Virus record (IMG/VR): IMGVR_UViG_3300037149_000040
Location: 1-31,078 of that record
Direction: 5' to 3' (one strand)
Length of the DNA stretch: 31,078 nucleotides
DNA from: a virus
Each line of letters opens with the position of its first letter. Position 1 is the first letter of the stretch. Of the stretch, positions 6,523-14,358 are shown piece by piece. Under the pieces are notes generated by a model. The model ran no database searches, was not told where the DNA came from, and saw only the letters and a list, made by a program, of their open reading frames with translations. A program made the translations under genes and the position numbers.

Positions 6523-7002
6523 TTAAGCGCCATCGTTAAAAAATTTGCCGTGCAGATTTTCAGCCGCTGCACAATATGCGCTATATGCTGCATCTGGCGC
6601 GTCAAAATATCCAAGATTATAGTGGATGCCCGCAGCACTTATTTGTGCAACCCATTTTTGTTCCTTCTTGTTCCACGTCACGCCTTTGTAGCCAGAAGTG
6701 TTTCTAGTTCGCCTTCCACAGTTGTATAGGTTTTGCGAGTGCGTTGCTAAGCGCAAATGCTCTGGATTGACGCATGCCTTGTTACTACATATGTGATCTA
6801 TTTGCATTTTAGCAGGAATCGGTCCGACAAACATTTCATACGCAGCACGGTGCGCTAATTCAGTCCTCTTACCTACCAAAATCGTGCCATAGCCAGTTCC
6901 TATCTTCGCGCCCTTCCACCACCAACACGTAGATGTCTTTTGCACTTTACACAAAAATCTCTGCGCTAGAGTTTGCGGGTGTTTTGTCCAAAAATTAGCC
7001 AT
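6523..7002 (-). CDS. HNH homing-type endonuclease with AP2 domain
   Basis: The 159-residue protein has an N-terminal R-F-x-x-K-V ... C-W-W-W region (15-30), an HNH core with A-H-R-A-A-Y at 50-55, I-D-H at 68-70, C-x(4)-C and N-P-E-H-L at 79-83, and an AP2-like DNA-binding domain at about 103-152 (S-G-Y-K-G-V-T-W ... W-V-A-Q-I). This is the layout of free-standing phage HNH homing endonucleases, which nick DNA and spread themselves. It overlaps the end of the helicase gene by 8 bp and is clearly more AT-rich than its neighbours, a sign of later insertion. The key His and Asn residues are present, so it may be active. Confidence 0.9.
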   Translation of the reverse strand: MANFWTKHPQTLAQRFLCKVQKTSTCWWWKGAKIGTGYGTILVGKRTELAHRAAYEMFVGPIPAKMQIDHICSNKACVNPEHLRLATHSQNLYNCGRRTRNTSGYKGVTWNKKEQKWVAQISAAGIHYNLGYFDAPDAAYSAYCAAAENLHGKFFNDGA

Positions 7003-8917
7003 TTCGTACCTTCACTTTCTTCATCGCAAGTAGTAGCCCTCTCTGCGTCCTGTCCTTGCCCTTTAAAGCAAGCAGCACAGCCTCATCTATTGTTCCCTTC
7101 ATCATAAGATGATGCACAAAAACATGTGTAAACGCGCTCCCTTGTCTGTGCAGTCGATCAATAGCCTGCTGATATATGGTCAAGTCCCACGGAAGCCCAA
7201 ACCACAAAACGTGCTGCCCCCCACCCTGGAGGTTCAGCCCGTGACCGATGCTCTGTGGCTGGGCAACCATGAGCGTAATTTCGCCACGATTCCACTTATC
7301 GAAAAGCTCCCGTGACTTTTTGCCGGAGTAATCGGCCACTTGTGGAGCTTTGGGGAACGCCTTGCGTATCAGCGCTCGGTCGTGGTCATATGAATACAGG
7401 AGAAGCGTCGGCTTGCCGCCGATCTCCTCCACAAGATCCACAAGCGCTTCGATCTTGGCCTTGTGCACAAGCTTGGATTCCCTCTTCCACGTCTCGTCGT
7501 TCTGGTGATAGACGGATCCATTTGCAATTTGGAGGCAATTATGAACAAGCAGCGGAGCCCCATCATTACCGCGAGCAGTGAACCTATGCCGTGGACCGGC
7601 GTTCACGATGTCGTAGACCCTACTGGTCGCAGACTGTCCTTTACCGGCCAACCTTTTAGAACAAACCGCGCATAGAGTGTCACATATTTTATGCCATAGA
7701 CCTCTGCCGCCTGTTTGAGCGGCATCTTTCCTCGTGTCGTTTTGCTTCCTGCCCGCGCTAAAACCGTCAGGTAGCCGAACGTCTGCCCTCCCATATTCGT
7801 TGCGGGATTCGCCAGCAATAATCTCCTTTGCCGTGTGCCAACCAGCCGCCGTCATCACTTTGTGGTCTAGCGTCATCATGACGCCATGACATTCTACCAC
7901 GGGCTTAGACCCCATGCAAAGTAATTTGTTAGCACTTACCCACTCCGTACCATCCCACAGTTTGTCGCGCGGGTCGAAGTTCTCAATGCGCTTCCATCCA
8001 GAGTCCGTCAATACTTCGGTTCCTTCCGCCAAGCACTTGCCCGCTGCCACGGCGGTATTCACCGCGTTGATCTTAGTCCCGTCCTTCAACATGGTGATCA
8101 GCTTGCGCTCCATCTCCACATAAACGCGCATGGCGTCCTTCGGCATGTCGATCTTGATGTCGTTGAACACCAGTTTGGGAAGGGCATCGCCGAGCACGTC
8201 GTTGCCGATACGCAAAATGAGCGGGCGGATTTTTTTGTAGATCTTCTCCTCGGTCTTCTTCGTATCGCCCTTTTCATCTGGCTTCAGCACCCACTCGTAG
8301 TCACCGAATCCGGTCGCGTCGAAATACTTGTTTCGGAATGCTGTGATGAATGGCCCAAGCGCATCGCCAAGATCCAGGCAATAAATCTGTCCGAAGATGT
8401 CCATGAGCCCGTTCGGTGCCGGAGTGCCGGTGAGCCCCCATCTCCGGGTGAAGCGCCCAAGAAAGGGCTTCAGCATCTTGAAGCGTGTGGTATTGCTGTG
8501 TTTCAGCTTGTGGATCTCATCCATGGAAAGCAGATCGCAATCAAGCTTGGCGAGCCGCCCTTTCTGGAGAAGCCACGGGAGCCCTTCGTAGTTGATGCAG
8601 AAAACGTCGGCATCTTCGTTGAGCAACTGTTCCTTCTTTGGTCCGTGGAGCACAACCACTTTCAGGTGGCTGGTCTGCGTCCACTTCTTCGCTTCGTCAG
8701 GCCAAACCGCCCAACACACACGGAGCGGCGCGATCACCAACATGCGCCGCGCCGTGCGAGCCTTCTGGAGTTGCGCAAAGGCGTAGAGATCTATCATCGT
8801 CTTACCGAGCCCTGGGTCCAGCCACAAACCGGCGGCACCGTGGGAGAGAAGGAACTTGACAGCCTTCTTCTGGTAGTCGTGAGGAACCCAGGGCTTTGCG
8901 ACACGTCTAAGCATCAT
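6995..8917 (-). CDS. SNF2-type DNA helicase containing a mini-intein
   Basis: The 640-residue precursor is a superfamily 2 helicase. It has Walker A D-P-G-L-G-K-T at 34-40, D-E-I-H at 133-136, G-L-T-G-T-P at 161-166, and C-terminal motifs H-G-L-N-L at 559-563 and Q-A-I-D-R-L-H-R at 584-591. Residues 295-460 are an intein inserted between A-A-G-K and C-L-Q-I-A-N-G; removing it gives a normal 474-residue helicase. It probably remodels forks or recombination intermediates using ATP. It follows the methyltransferase by one base after the stop, and an HNH gene overlaps its end. A second ATG lies one codon in. Confidence 0.92.
   Translation of the reverse strand: MMLRRVAKPWVPHDYQKKAVKFLLSHGAAGLWLDPGLGKTMIDLYAFAQLQKARTARRMLVIAPLRVCWAVWPDEAKKWTQTSHLKVVVLHGPKKEQLLNEDADVFCINYEGLPWLLQKGRLAKLDCDLLSMDEIHKLKHSNTTRFKMLKPFLGRFTRRWGLTGTPAPNGLMDIFGQIYCLDLGDALGPFITAFRNKYFDATGFGDYEWVLKPDEKGDTKKTEEKIYKKIRPLILRIGNDVLGDALPKLVFNDIKIDMPKDAMRVYVEMERKLITMLKDGTKINAVNTAVAAGKCLAEGTEVLTDSGWKRIENFDPRDKLWDGTEWVSANKLLCMGSKPVVECHGVMMTLDHKVMTAAGWHTAKEIIAGESRNEYGRADVRLPDGFSAGRKQNDTRKDAAQTGGRGLWHKICDTLCAVCSKRLAGKGQSATSRVYDIVNAGPRHRFTARGNDGAPLLVHNCLQIANGSVYHQNDETWKRESKLVHKAKIEALVDLVEEIGGKPTLLLYSYDHDRALIRKAFPKAPQVADYSGKKSRELFDKWNRGEITLMVAQPQSIGHGLNLQGGGQHVLWFGLPWDLTIYQQAIDRLHRQGSAFTHVFVHHLMMKGTIDEAVLLALKGKDRTQRGLLLAMKKVKVRNG
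7538..8035 (-). mobile_element. Mini-intein in the helicase
   Basis: The intein runs from Cys295 to Asn460 (166 residues). Block A is C-L-A-E-G-T-E-V-L-T, block B is T-L-D-H-K-V-M-T with the T-x-x-H motif, block F is V-Y-D-I-V-N-A-G-P-R-H-R-F, and block G ends L-V-H-N followed by extein Cys461. All residues needed for protein splicing are visible: Cys1, TxxH, penultimate His, terminal Asn and +1 Cys. The linker at about 371-432 has no LAGLIDADG or HNH motif, so the intein lacks its own homing nuclease. It is therefore either degenerate or helped in trans. Confidence 0.92.
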
Positions 8918-8918
8918 T

Positions 8919-9503
8919 TCACCTCTTCCGAAAAATGGTGATCACACGAAAACGGTGGTTTGTGCTTTTCACCATGCCTATCACAGCCTCAAGCTCGAAC
9001 TGGTCCTTCCGGTACATCGGGAGAACTTGGTCAAGCCACACCACGTGCGCGCCCTTCTTCAGCCGCGCTCCTAGCGCCTTCATCACGACGTTGCGCTTGA
9101 CCATCGTTGTCTGGTAGTGGTCGCAGTCTTCTATGCTGTATGGCGGGTCAGCCAGAACCAAGTCATAGCGAGAGAGCGGTACCTTGGTGAGCCGGTGCGC
9201 GTCGTCCACAAAAGTAGGTTCACACGCTGCGTTGCTATCGACGGTATCGCCGGGTAAGCTCGAAAGATCCACTTTGCCAGAAAAGACATGTAGAACGTTG
9301 ATCTTGTCAGGGAATAGCGCCTTGATTCTTTTGAGATAGCCCGCAGGGTACCCGCCATAGTAGCCACTCCTCACACGATAATCATTGCCCATGATCCATG
9401 TGCCAACCACACGCCCATCATCTGCCTGGAAAAGCGCACGTGGGAAGCCCGTAGCTTTTGCCAACAACTGAATCCGTTCTTCCCACGCGAGCTTAGGCAT
9501 CAT
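8919..9503 (-). CDS. Adenine-type DNA methyltransferase
   Basis: The 194-residue protein has V-L-H-V-F-S-G-K-V-D at 70-79 as the S-adenosylmethionine-binding motif I, and L-A-D-P-P-Y-S at 117-123 as catalytic motif IV. D-P-P-Y is typical of N6-adenine methyltransferases. It is short, without an obvious target-recognition domain, like other phage solitary enzymes that protect DNA from restriction or mark it. The start overlaps the previous stop (ATGATG over TGA). No partner restriction enzyme is visible. The target sequence cannot be inferred. Confidence 0.85.
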   Translation of the reverse strand: MMPKLAWEERIQLLAKATGFPRALFQADDGRVVGTWIMGNDYRVRSGYYGGYPAGYLKRIKALFPDKINVLHVFSGKVDLSSLPGDTVDSNAACEPTFVDDAHRLTKVPLSRYDLVLADPPYSIEDCDHYQTTMVKRNVVMKALGARLKKGAHVVWLDQVLPMYRKDQFELEAVIGMVKSTNHRFRVITIFRKR

Positions 9504-9784
9504 TTCACCAACGAAAATTCTTGAGTGGTTCGGTTTACTGTGATTTTTCCTCTGCGCATGAGAACGCGCGCATTGGCTATGAACTCAGACTCGGATAGAT
9601 ACATCCCCATGTGCGAAAGCGTCCACCCACGAATATCTCCCTTGTTCATCGGCCGATCCTCTGTGGCAAGAGCGCTAAGTATTTCCGCGCGTCGTTCCTC
9701 CGGCGTGAACAGATCCTCCTTCTGGTAGACATGAACAACATTTTGCCCGTGGCCCTTAGTTTCAGTGAATCTTGTCTTCGCCAT
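9500..9784 (-). CDS. Hypothetical small protein, helix-turn-helix-like
   Basis: The start at 9784 has GAGGTG upstream, and the gene overlaps the preceding one by 23 bp. The 94-residue product has E-R-R-A-E-I-L-S-A-L, then K-G-D-I-R-G-W, L-S-E-S-E-F-I-A-N-A-R-V-L-M-R-R-G-K-I and a beta hairpin at the end. That is the helix-helix-helix-wing order of winged helix proteins. This is a reading of the pattern, not a family match. DNA binding is possible. Confidence 0.65.
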   Translation of the reverse strand: MAKTRFTETKGHGQNVVHVYQKEDLFTPEERRAEILSALATEDRPMNKGDIRGWTLSHMGMYLSESEFIANARVLMRRGKITVNRTTQEFSLVK

Positions 9785-9974
9785 CTCGCACCTCGGCAGC
9801 TTCCCGATAGAACTCATACGTGCGTTGCCACAAATCGTCGTCCATCACCATCGCATGAGCGCAAAATCGTGCCGCATACAACACACTGTGCGCGGCCGGA
9901 AAATACGCAAGGACGACGCACTCATGTCCGGTGTCCTTGCGTATCCATACTTGCCCCGATGCCGGGATCATCAC
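9762..9974 (-). CDS. Hypothetical small beta protein
   Basis: The 70-residue product begins with two Met codons and P-A-S-G-Q-V-W-I-R-K-D-T-G-H-E-C-V-V-L, a strand-turn-strand pattern seen in small SH3-like phage proteins, and ends in an acidic helix. Its ATG overlaps the preceding stop. Not assigned to a named family. Confidence 0.65.
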   Translation of the reverse strand: MMIPASGQVWIRKDTGHECVVLAYFPAAHSVLYAARFCAHAMVMDDDLWQRTYEFYREAAEVRDGEDKIH

Positions 9975-10264
9975 TCCCCTCGCACGTCGTTGAGCAGAGA
10001 AGCGTAGCCCGCAATGTCCACGCAGTTGTCCTTGCGTGCCTCCTGCGTTTCACGGGAGACTTTCAGGAGGATCATCACGATTGCCAGATCCTCAGCGGAA
10101 ATGTCTACCAGACCAGGACGACCGGTAGCCCGGCACATATCGCGCCACCGTTGAAAGTTCTCGCGTGCCGGGCCGTACGCTTCCTGTCCGTAAGTATCGA
10201 CTCGCTGGATGGCCTCTTCGAGAATGGTCATAGGGGAGGGGATGGCGGAAGTAGTCTTTTTCAT
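9971..10264 (-). CDS. DUF6378-like phage protein
   Basis: The start at 10264 lies in ATGA over the preceding stop. Within the 97 residues the order M-T-I-L-E-E-A, Y-G-P-A-R-E-N-F, I-S-A-E-D-L-A-I-V-M-I-L-L-K and D-N-C-V-D-I-A-G-Y-A-S-L matches the widespread phage family DUF6378. Members resemble the all-helical MazG-like nucleotide pyrophosphatase fold, but catalytic activity is not shown for this one. Length is normal for the family. It is probably a cytoplasmic accessory protein of phage nucleotide metabolism. Confidence 0.8.
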   Translation of the reverse strand: MKKTTSAIPSPMTILEEAIQRVDTYGQEAYGPARENFQRWRDMCRATGRPGLVDISAEDLAIVMILLKVSRETQEARKDNCVDIAGYASLLNDVRGE

Positions 10265-10479
10265 TTCAATTCCTCCTTGGGCGTGAATGTATTCCCCGTG
10301 TAAGCTTCCGAGAAGCACCCGCCATTGAGCGCGCTGTGACGACCGAACCGCTCTCCGCAATGGGCGCATATGGTGCTTAGCTGTTCTGGTGTGAAATGGT
10401 CATCGACGCGCTCCCACCAGTTGCTTTTTCTGTTACCGCACAAACGCTTGATGGTGCGATGCCACCACGCTTTGATCAT
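10261..10479 (-). CDS. Small protein with C-x-x-C motif
   Basis: The 72-residue protein is basic and tryptophan-rich at the N-terminus (W-W-H-R-T-I-K-R). It has I-C-A-H-C-G-E-R-F at about 37-45, half of a possible zinc site, with Cys55 and nearby histidines as other candidates. Its start overlaps the preceding stop. Function unknown. Confidence 0.65.
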   Translation of the reverse strand: MIKAWWHRTIKRLCGNRKSNWWERVDDHFTPEQLSTICAHCGERFGRHSALNGGCFSEAYTGNTFTPKEELK

Positions 10480-10817
10480 CTCGACTTCCTCGCTTTCTTT
10501 GCCGGCGAAATAACGATGAAGGATTTCAGGTAGGCGATGGCAGACTTTCGGTTATCGAACCACGTCACGTTGAAGCCCACCGAACGAAGTTCTGCCATCT
10601 TCTTTTCCTGGTTCTCCGTGGGAACGTGGTTGCGCCGCTTCATCTCAATCCACACACCCTTGACACTAGGATCGAAGCGCGTGGAATAGAAAAATTGATC
10701 GGGAAAATCTCTGTGGCCTGTTCCGTTCATTTTACGGTGTTTGATGCCGTTGGCGGTCGCCCACCTAGTAACTGCGTTCTCTTCTGCTTTTTCTAGCGGA
10801 CTTGTTTCGCGCATCAC
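10476..10817 (-). CDS. VRR-NUC domain nuclease
   Basis: The 113-residue protein fits a minimal VRR-NUC nuclease of the PD-(D/E)xK superfamily. It has E-N-A-V-T-R-W-A at 13-20, G-H-R-D-F-P-D with Asp37 and Asp40, W-I-E-M-K-R with Glu58 and Lys60, and T-E-N-Q-E-K with Gln70. The acidic and lysine residues needed to bind metal and cut DNA are all present. Phage stand-alone VRR-NUC proteins are thought to act on branched DNA or DNA ends. It overlaps the Cas4-like nuclease gene before it by four bases, so the two nucleases are made together. Confidence 0.88.
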   Translation of the reverse strand: MMRETSPLEKAEENAVTRWATANGIKHRKMNGTGHRDFPDQFFYSTRFDPSVKGVWIEMKRRNHVPTENQEKKMAELRSVGFNVTWFDNRKSAIAYLKSFIVISPAKKARKSR

Positions 10818-11524
10818 TTCCCTCCGTATTCACAAAGCCCCGTGCCAAGTTCCTTGCGGTATGGGCACCATCCACAGAGATTGGATGGGCACGGAGCGAA
10901 CGTTGTGTCATTGAACATGGCGAGCGTGCGCCGCTCCCAGAGCGTGATCAGGCGAGGAACCTGCGATCTCTCATACACCTCCGTGGCTTTCTTTTTCTGG
11001 TCCACATACAGATCCTCGCATGTCACGCGCTCGATCCACTCGTCGTGAAGGAACGTCACAAGCGCGTAGACCTCAAGCTGCTGTTTGTGTTGTGGGTAGA
11101 TGCGCCCACTCTTCCAGTCCACCACCCACGCTGAAGTTTTGTTTGTCATGGCCACGGCATCAAGCGCTCCGTGCCACCAATAGTCTTTGGCGTCGAACTC
11201 GCACGGCTCCCAGTCTCGCGTAATGCCGAGCTTGACTTCTGCCACGGCCCTGAGCCGGTGAAGCTCCTTCAACTCCTGTTTGAAGAACGTGAAGATCGGT
11301 GGAGTGGGCATGAGCTTCTTTGCCATGATCAGGTCTTCCGCTGTCTTGTGGATGACCGTCCCACGCCTCGCCGCCTTGTTCTTCTCGTCCTCTTCGTCCA
11401 CAAACAGGCCATCGATGTACTGGAGCTTCGCCTTGCGCGGGCATTGGGTGTAGGTCTGCCACCGGCTGAAACTCCAGTGCGGCGGCATACGTGGCGGTCC
11501 AGAGGAAACCTTGAGCTTTGGCAT
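10814..11524 (-). CDS. Cas4/RecB-like PD-(D/E)xK exonuclease, probable Fe-S
   Basis: The start at 11524 has GAGG six bases upstream. The 236 residues hold H59 in G-T-V-I-H-K, Asp122 in G-A-L-D-A-V, Asp136-x-Lys138 in V-D-W-K-S-G, and Q-x-x-x-Y at 149-153, the RecB/Cas4 nuclease motifs. Cys28 in the N-terminal region and Cys212, Cys217, Cys220 and Cys231 near the C-terminus are placed as in Cas4 and AddB, where four such residues bind an iron-sulphur cluster. It probably trims DNA ends for recombination or host DNA breakdown. No CRISPR array or cas1 is in the window, so a CRISPR role is not supported. Confidence 0.88.
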   Translation of the reverse strand: MPKLKVSSGPPRMPPHWSFSRWQTYTQCPRKAKLQYIDGLFVDEEDEKNKAARRGTVIHKTAEDLIMAKKLMPTPPIFTFFKQELKELHRLRAVAEVKLGITRDWEPCEFDAKDYWWHGALDAVAMTNKTSAWVVDWKSGRIYPQHKQQLEVYALVTFLHDEWIERVTCEDLYVDQKKKATEVYERSQVPRLITLWERRTLAMFNDTTFAPCPSNLCGWCPYRKELGTGLCEYGGK

Positions 11525-11525
11525 A

Positions 11526-11690
11526 TCAGCCTCGCTTTTTGTCGTTGATGTGTTGCGCTTGCCGAGCGCGCCGCGCATTCTCCTGCGTCTTGTTCTTGAT
11601 CCTCGGAAGCTTGGGCTCGGCGCTCTTCTTCAGGTGAAGCTTGAGCGCACCATTTTCTTCGCGGTCGAGAACGCTGGGATTGTAGGTCAT
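11526..11690 (-). CDS. 54-residue basic protein
   Basis: A short frame starts M-T-Y-N-P-S-V-L and ends D-K-K-R-G. AGGAG lies five bases before the ATG. It fits exactly between the polymerase gene and the nuclease gene, whose start is one base after its stop. The product is highly basic and helical (E-N-A-R-R-A-R-Q-A-Q) with no hydrophobic core. Such a peptide may bind nucleic acid or a partner replication protein. Not recognised. Confidence 0.75.
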   Translation of the reverse strand: MTYNPSVLDREENGALKLHLKKSAEPKLPRIKNKTQENARRARQAQHINDKKRG

Positions 11691-11702
11691 GTTGTCTCCT
11701 AT

Positions 11703-13577
11703 CTAATCTTTCCACTTAGACATAATTCCGTAGCTCGTGCCAGTCTTGCCGTCACTCCTCATCGGCACGTCCAACTCTAGGCCCTGAATTACTTTCTTGA
11801 GAATGTTCTGCTCCTGCCGCATCGCTCCTTTTGGCGAAGAAAACACTAGCTCATCGTGACACGTCAACATCATCCGTGATTCCTTGCGCCGCTTGTCAAA
11901 TTCGATGATGATACGCTTGAGCAAGTCGCCGCCGGAGCCCTGGATCAAGTAGTTAAGGAGCACGTAATCGCGGTTGCGCATCTCTACGCCATCAAAGAAC
12001 GGGGGGGGCATCCCATAGAGCCGTCCTCCCCAGGTGCAGATCTCTCCGCCTTCGTGCACCTCGTCCTTGATGCTTTCCACCAAGTCTGAAACTCCTGGCA
12101 TGACGGCATTCCACGTCTTGATCAGGTCACGCGCCTTGTGCTTCTCAATGCCTAGCCTGTGTGAAAGGCCCTTAGCACCCATGCCGTAGAGGATGCCGAA
12201 GTTCATGCGCTTGGTATCATAGCGGTCTAGCTCACGCCCGGCATTGGCGAGAAGATGCTGAACCATGAGGTGCACGTCCACGTTGCCGTCTTCGTCCAAC
12301 CATTCCTGTGGAGGATTCTTGGAGTTGTAGAGCGCCATCAACTCCGCATTTTCGAAGTGCGCAAGAATACGAAGTTCTTCCTGTGACACGTCTCGCACAC
12401 CTATAATCTGCCCTTTGTCGGCAAGAATGTAGTGGCGCAAACTCGGAAGCTCAAGCGCAAACTTCAGGAACTTTGGATGCTGGTATCCTTCTGCTTTCTC
12501 CAGATCCTCCTTCACGTTTTTGGTCATGTTCTGGAAATTGGGCGACGACGACAAGCGCCCCGTGATTGCACCGGCCCCCTCCTTCTTGACCTGTTGCCAG
12601 TGCGTGTGAATGGTGCCCTTCGTAGCATTTGCGGTGGCGAGCCACGGGCGCATGAACGTGGAAAGCGAATACGCCAATTTGCTGCGATACGTTAGCGCGC
12701 GATACACCTTCGGATCGTGGAATAGGTCAAGAGTGAGGTTCTCTTTGGAGGTGGAGATATTCCCCTTATCCGTCATCACGAAGTCCGTCACTACGCCCGC
12801 GCGTTCCAATGCTTCGGCAAGCTGCGGACCACTATCGATGTTCATGTCCGGTGATTCGAGTCGCCTCCTGATCCACTCATCCGTACGAAGAAGCACGGAT
12901 TCGTACGCGGCGGTGTCTTTCGCAAGCCCTTTTAGGTCCACGCGCACACCAGCTTGCTCATTGCGAAGAAGAATGGGCATCACCTCGCGCTCCGTGTCGT
13001 AGGCTTCTTTCATCCCACGGTCACAGATTCGCTGATAAAGCAACTTGAACAACTTCTCCGTTCGATCCGTGTCACCAATAGCGTATGGCTCCACAAGCTT
13101 TCCAGGAGCCATCCAAATATACTTGCCCATGTTCTCGCCACGGATGCCTAGCTCCTTTCGGTGCGCCCGGAGCCAAGCGTGCACCGCTTCCTGTTCGTAA
13201 GGGGCCATGCCGAGATACTTATCAGCGCTAGGCTTCAACGCAAGAGATTGCGAGTACGGATTGTCCAGGAAAAGAAGGAACATCGTATCATGGTACATGT
13301 CCCACGAAAGCATGGGCATTCCCATCTTCTCGGTGGCCTCCGCCACGTCGAAATTCTCGTTGTGGAATCCGAGCTGCAAACCGGATTTCCAGATCTCTTT
13401 CAGTGCGCGAAGCCCGTCAGCGTAGGAGCAGTTGTTGTCGCTACGATGACCCCACGCGTAGTACTTGCTCTTCTTGCCCGGCCACTTAATTGAAACCCCG
13501 ACCGGTTCTGGAGGGAACTGCGGTCGGGGCAAAATCTCGTGGCTTTCAAAATCGATAAAGCCCACGTCAAGTTTCAT
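11703..13577 (-). CDS. polA-like: Family A DNA polymerase with 3'-5' exonuclease
   Basis: The 624-residue enzyme is a phage replicative PolA. A DnaQ-type proofreading domain is intact: Asp9 and Glu11 (F-I-D-F-E-S), Asp77 (N-E-N-F-D) and Tyr165-x-x-x-Asp169 (Y-A-I-G-D). The polymerase has motif A D-V-S-Q-E-E-L-R with Asp396, motif B K-R-M-N-F-G-I-L-Y-G with Lys456 and Phe460, and motif C C-H-D-E-L-V with Asp575. There is no 5'-3' exonuclease domain. Phe460 lies at the position of E. coli Phe762. In motif A the usual Ile before the catalytic-side Glu is Glu400, which is unusual. SD GGGGAG precedes the ATG. Confidence 0.97.
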   Translation of the reverse strand: MKLDVGFIDFESHEILPRPQFPPEPVGVSIKWPGKKSKYYAWGHRSDNNCSYADGLRALKEIWKSGLQLGFHNENFDVAEATEKMGMPMLSWDMYHDTMFLLFLDNPYSQSLALKPSADKYLGMAPYEQEAVHAWLRAHRKELGIRGENMGKYIWMAPGKLVEPYAIGDTDRTEKLFKLLYQRICDRGMKEAYDTEREVMPILLRNEQAGVRVDLKGLAKDTAAYESVLLRTDEWIRRRLESPDMNIDSGPQLAEALERAGVVTDFVMTDKGNISTSKENLTLDLFHDPKVYRALTYRSKLAYSLSTFMRPWLATANATKGTIHTHWQQVKKEGAGAITGRLSSSPNFQNMTKNVKEDLEKAEGYQHPKFLKFALELPSLRHYILADKGQIIGVRDVSQEELRILAHFENAELMALYNSKNPPQEWLDEDGNVDVHLMVQHLLANAGRELDRYDTKRMNFGILYGMGAKGLSHRLGIEKHKARDLIKTWNAVMPGVSDLVESIKDEVHEGGEICTWGGRLYGMPPPFFDGVEMRNRDYVLLNYLIQGSGGDLLKRIIIEFDKRRKESRMMLTCHDELVFSSPKGAMRQEQNILKKVIQGLELDVPMRSDGKTGTSYGIMSKWKD

Positions 13578-13608
13578 GCTCGCTCCCCTTTGTTAGTGGT
13601 GTGCCGTG

Positions 13609-14028
13609 CTACCGAAGCGGCTGCATGATCTCGCTCTTCTCGCGGAGGCCGCGAAGCTTGTTCATCTTGCCATGGAGCCGGAGAAGGATGTTGGGGCGAC
13701 ACTGGCCCTTGCGCTCGGCGGTAATGAGCGCGGCAAGCTCGTCTTCGGCCATGTCCTTGACGGCGGCGTTCAGTTCCATCCAGCTATCCAGGAGGTTGAC
13801 GCGGAAGCCCGGAGCCTTGGTGAGCTTGCCCACGTCCTGCGGCACGCGATTCTTCGGCGCGCGATCCTTCTGCTCCTGGTCCTTGGGATCTCGCACACGC
13901 TTATCTTCGGTCTTGACGAGCACGCCTTCGGTGCCGGGCTTGAGCGGGAGTTTTTCCTTCTTCTTGCTGGGGTAGGGTTCGAGGTTGGGCTTTTCTTTGT
14001 CGGCGATCTTGCTCTTGGGCTTGGTCAT
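13609..14028 (-). CDS. Hypothetical basic protein
   Basis: The first 65 of 139 residues are lysine- and proline-rich and probably disordered (M-T-K-P-K-S-K-I-A-D-K-E-K-P). Residues 75-139 form a helical domain with W-M-E-L-N-A-A-V-K-D-M-A-E-D-E-L and R-L-H-G-K-M-N-K-L-R. It lies just upstream of polA in the transcript, after a hairpin element. Its basic tail suggests DNA or polymerase contact, but no family is recognised. Confidence 0.75.
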   Translation of the reverse strand: MTKPKSKIADKEKPNLEPYPSKKKEKLPLKPGTEGVLVKTEDKRVRDPKDQEQKDRAPKNRVPQDVGKLTKAPGFRVNLLDSWMELNAAVKDMAEDELAALITAERKGQCRPNILLRLHGKMNKLRGLREKSEIMQPLR

Positions 14029-14047
14029 GGTGTCTCCTTGAAAAGAG

Positions 14048-14078
14048 CGGGCCTAGCACGCCCCACGCGCTAGGCCCG
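14048..14078 (-). promoter_or_regulatory. AACAAC-hairpin element, terminator-like
   Basis: A perfect 10-bp stem (CGGGCCTAGC / GCTAGGCCCG) with an 11-base loop is preceded on the minus strand by GAACAA and followed by CTCTTTT. The partial U-run would allow leaky termination before the gene at 14028. The stem contains CTAG, as in the 2.4-kb element. Confidence 0.75.
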
Positions 14079-14095
14079 TTGTTCATTGCTTCAGG

Positions 14096-14308
14096 CTACT
14101 GCGCGGCGTCGAGCTTGGCCTGGAGCTTTTCGACCACTTTGAACGCCTTCTCCTCTTCCTTGCACGCGGCCTTGGCGGCGGCGGACAGGGGCTTGAGGAC
14201 GGCCTTGGCTTCCTTGATGTCGGTCTTCAGGGCCTTGAGATCGATGGTCTTGGGCTTGCGAACCGCCTTGGGAGCCGGAGCAGGGGCGGGAGCGATTTTC
14301 TTGGCCAT
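14096..14308 (-). CDS. Small Lys/Ala-rich helical protein
   Basis: The 70-residue product has a P-A-P-A-P-A-P-K stretch at residues 6-14 and then an almost pure Lys/Ala/Glu helix, with heptad-like hydrophobic spacing (L-K-A-L-K-T-D-I) that suggests a coiled coil. GGAGAATC precedes the ATG. It resembles the tails of the 1001 gene in composition. Function unknown; DNA compaction or oligomerisation is possible. Confidence 0.75.
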   Translation of the reverse strand: MAKKIAPAPAPAPKAVRKPKTIDLKALKTDIKEAKAVLKPLSAAAKAACKEEEKAFKVVEKLQAKLDAAQ

Positions 14309-14358
14309 GATGATTCTCCATTGGGAGATAAGGACAGATCACTGTCCTTGGGTGAAAG

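Noticed and set aside
10814-11524. Cas4 as evidence for a CRISPR system
   Set aside because: No cas1, cas2 or repeat array is present; stand-alone Cas4-like nucleases are common in phages.
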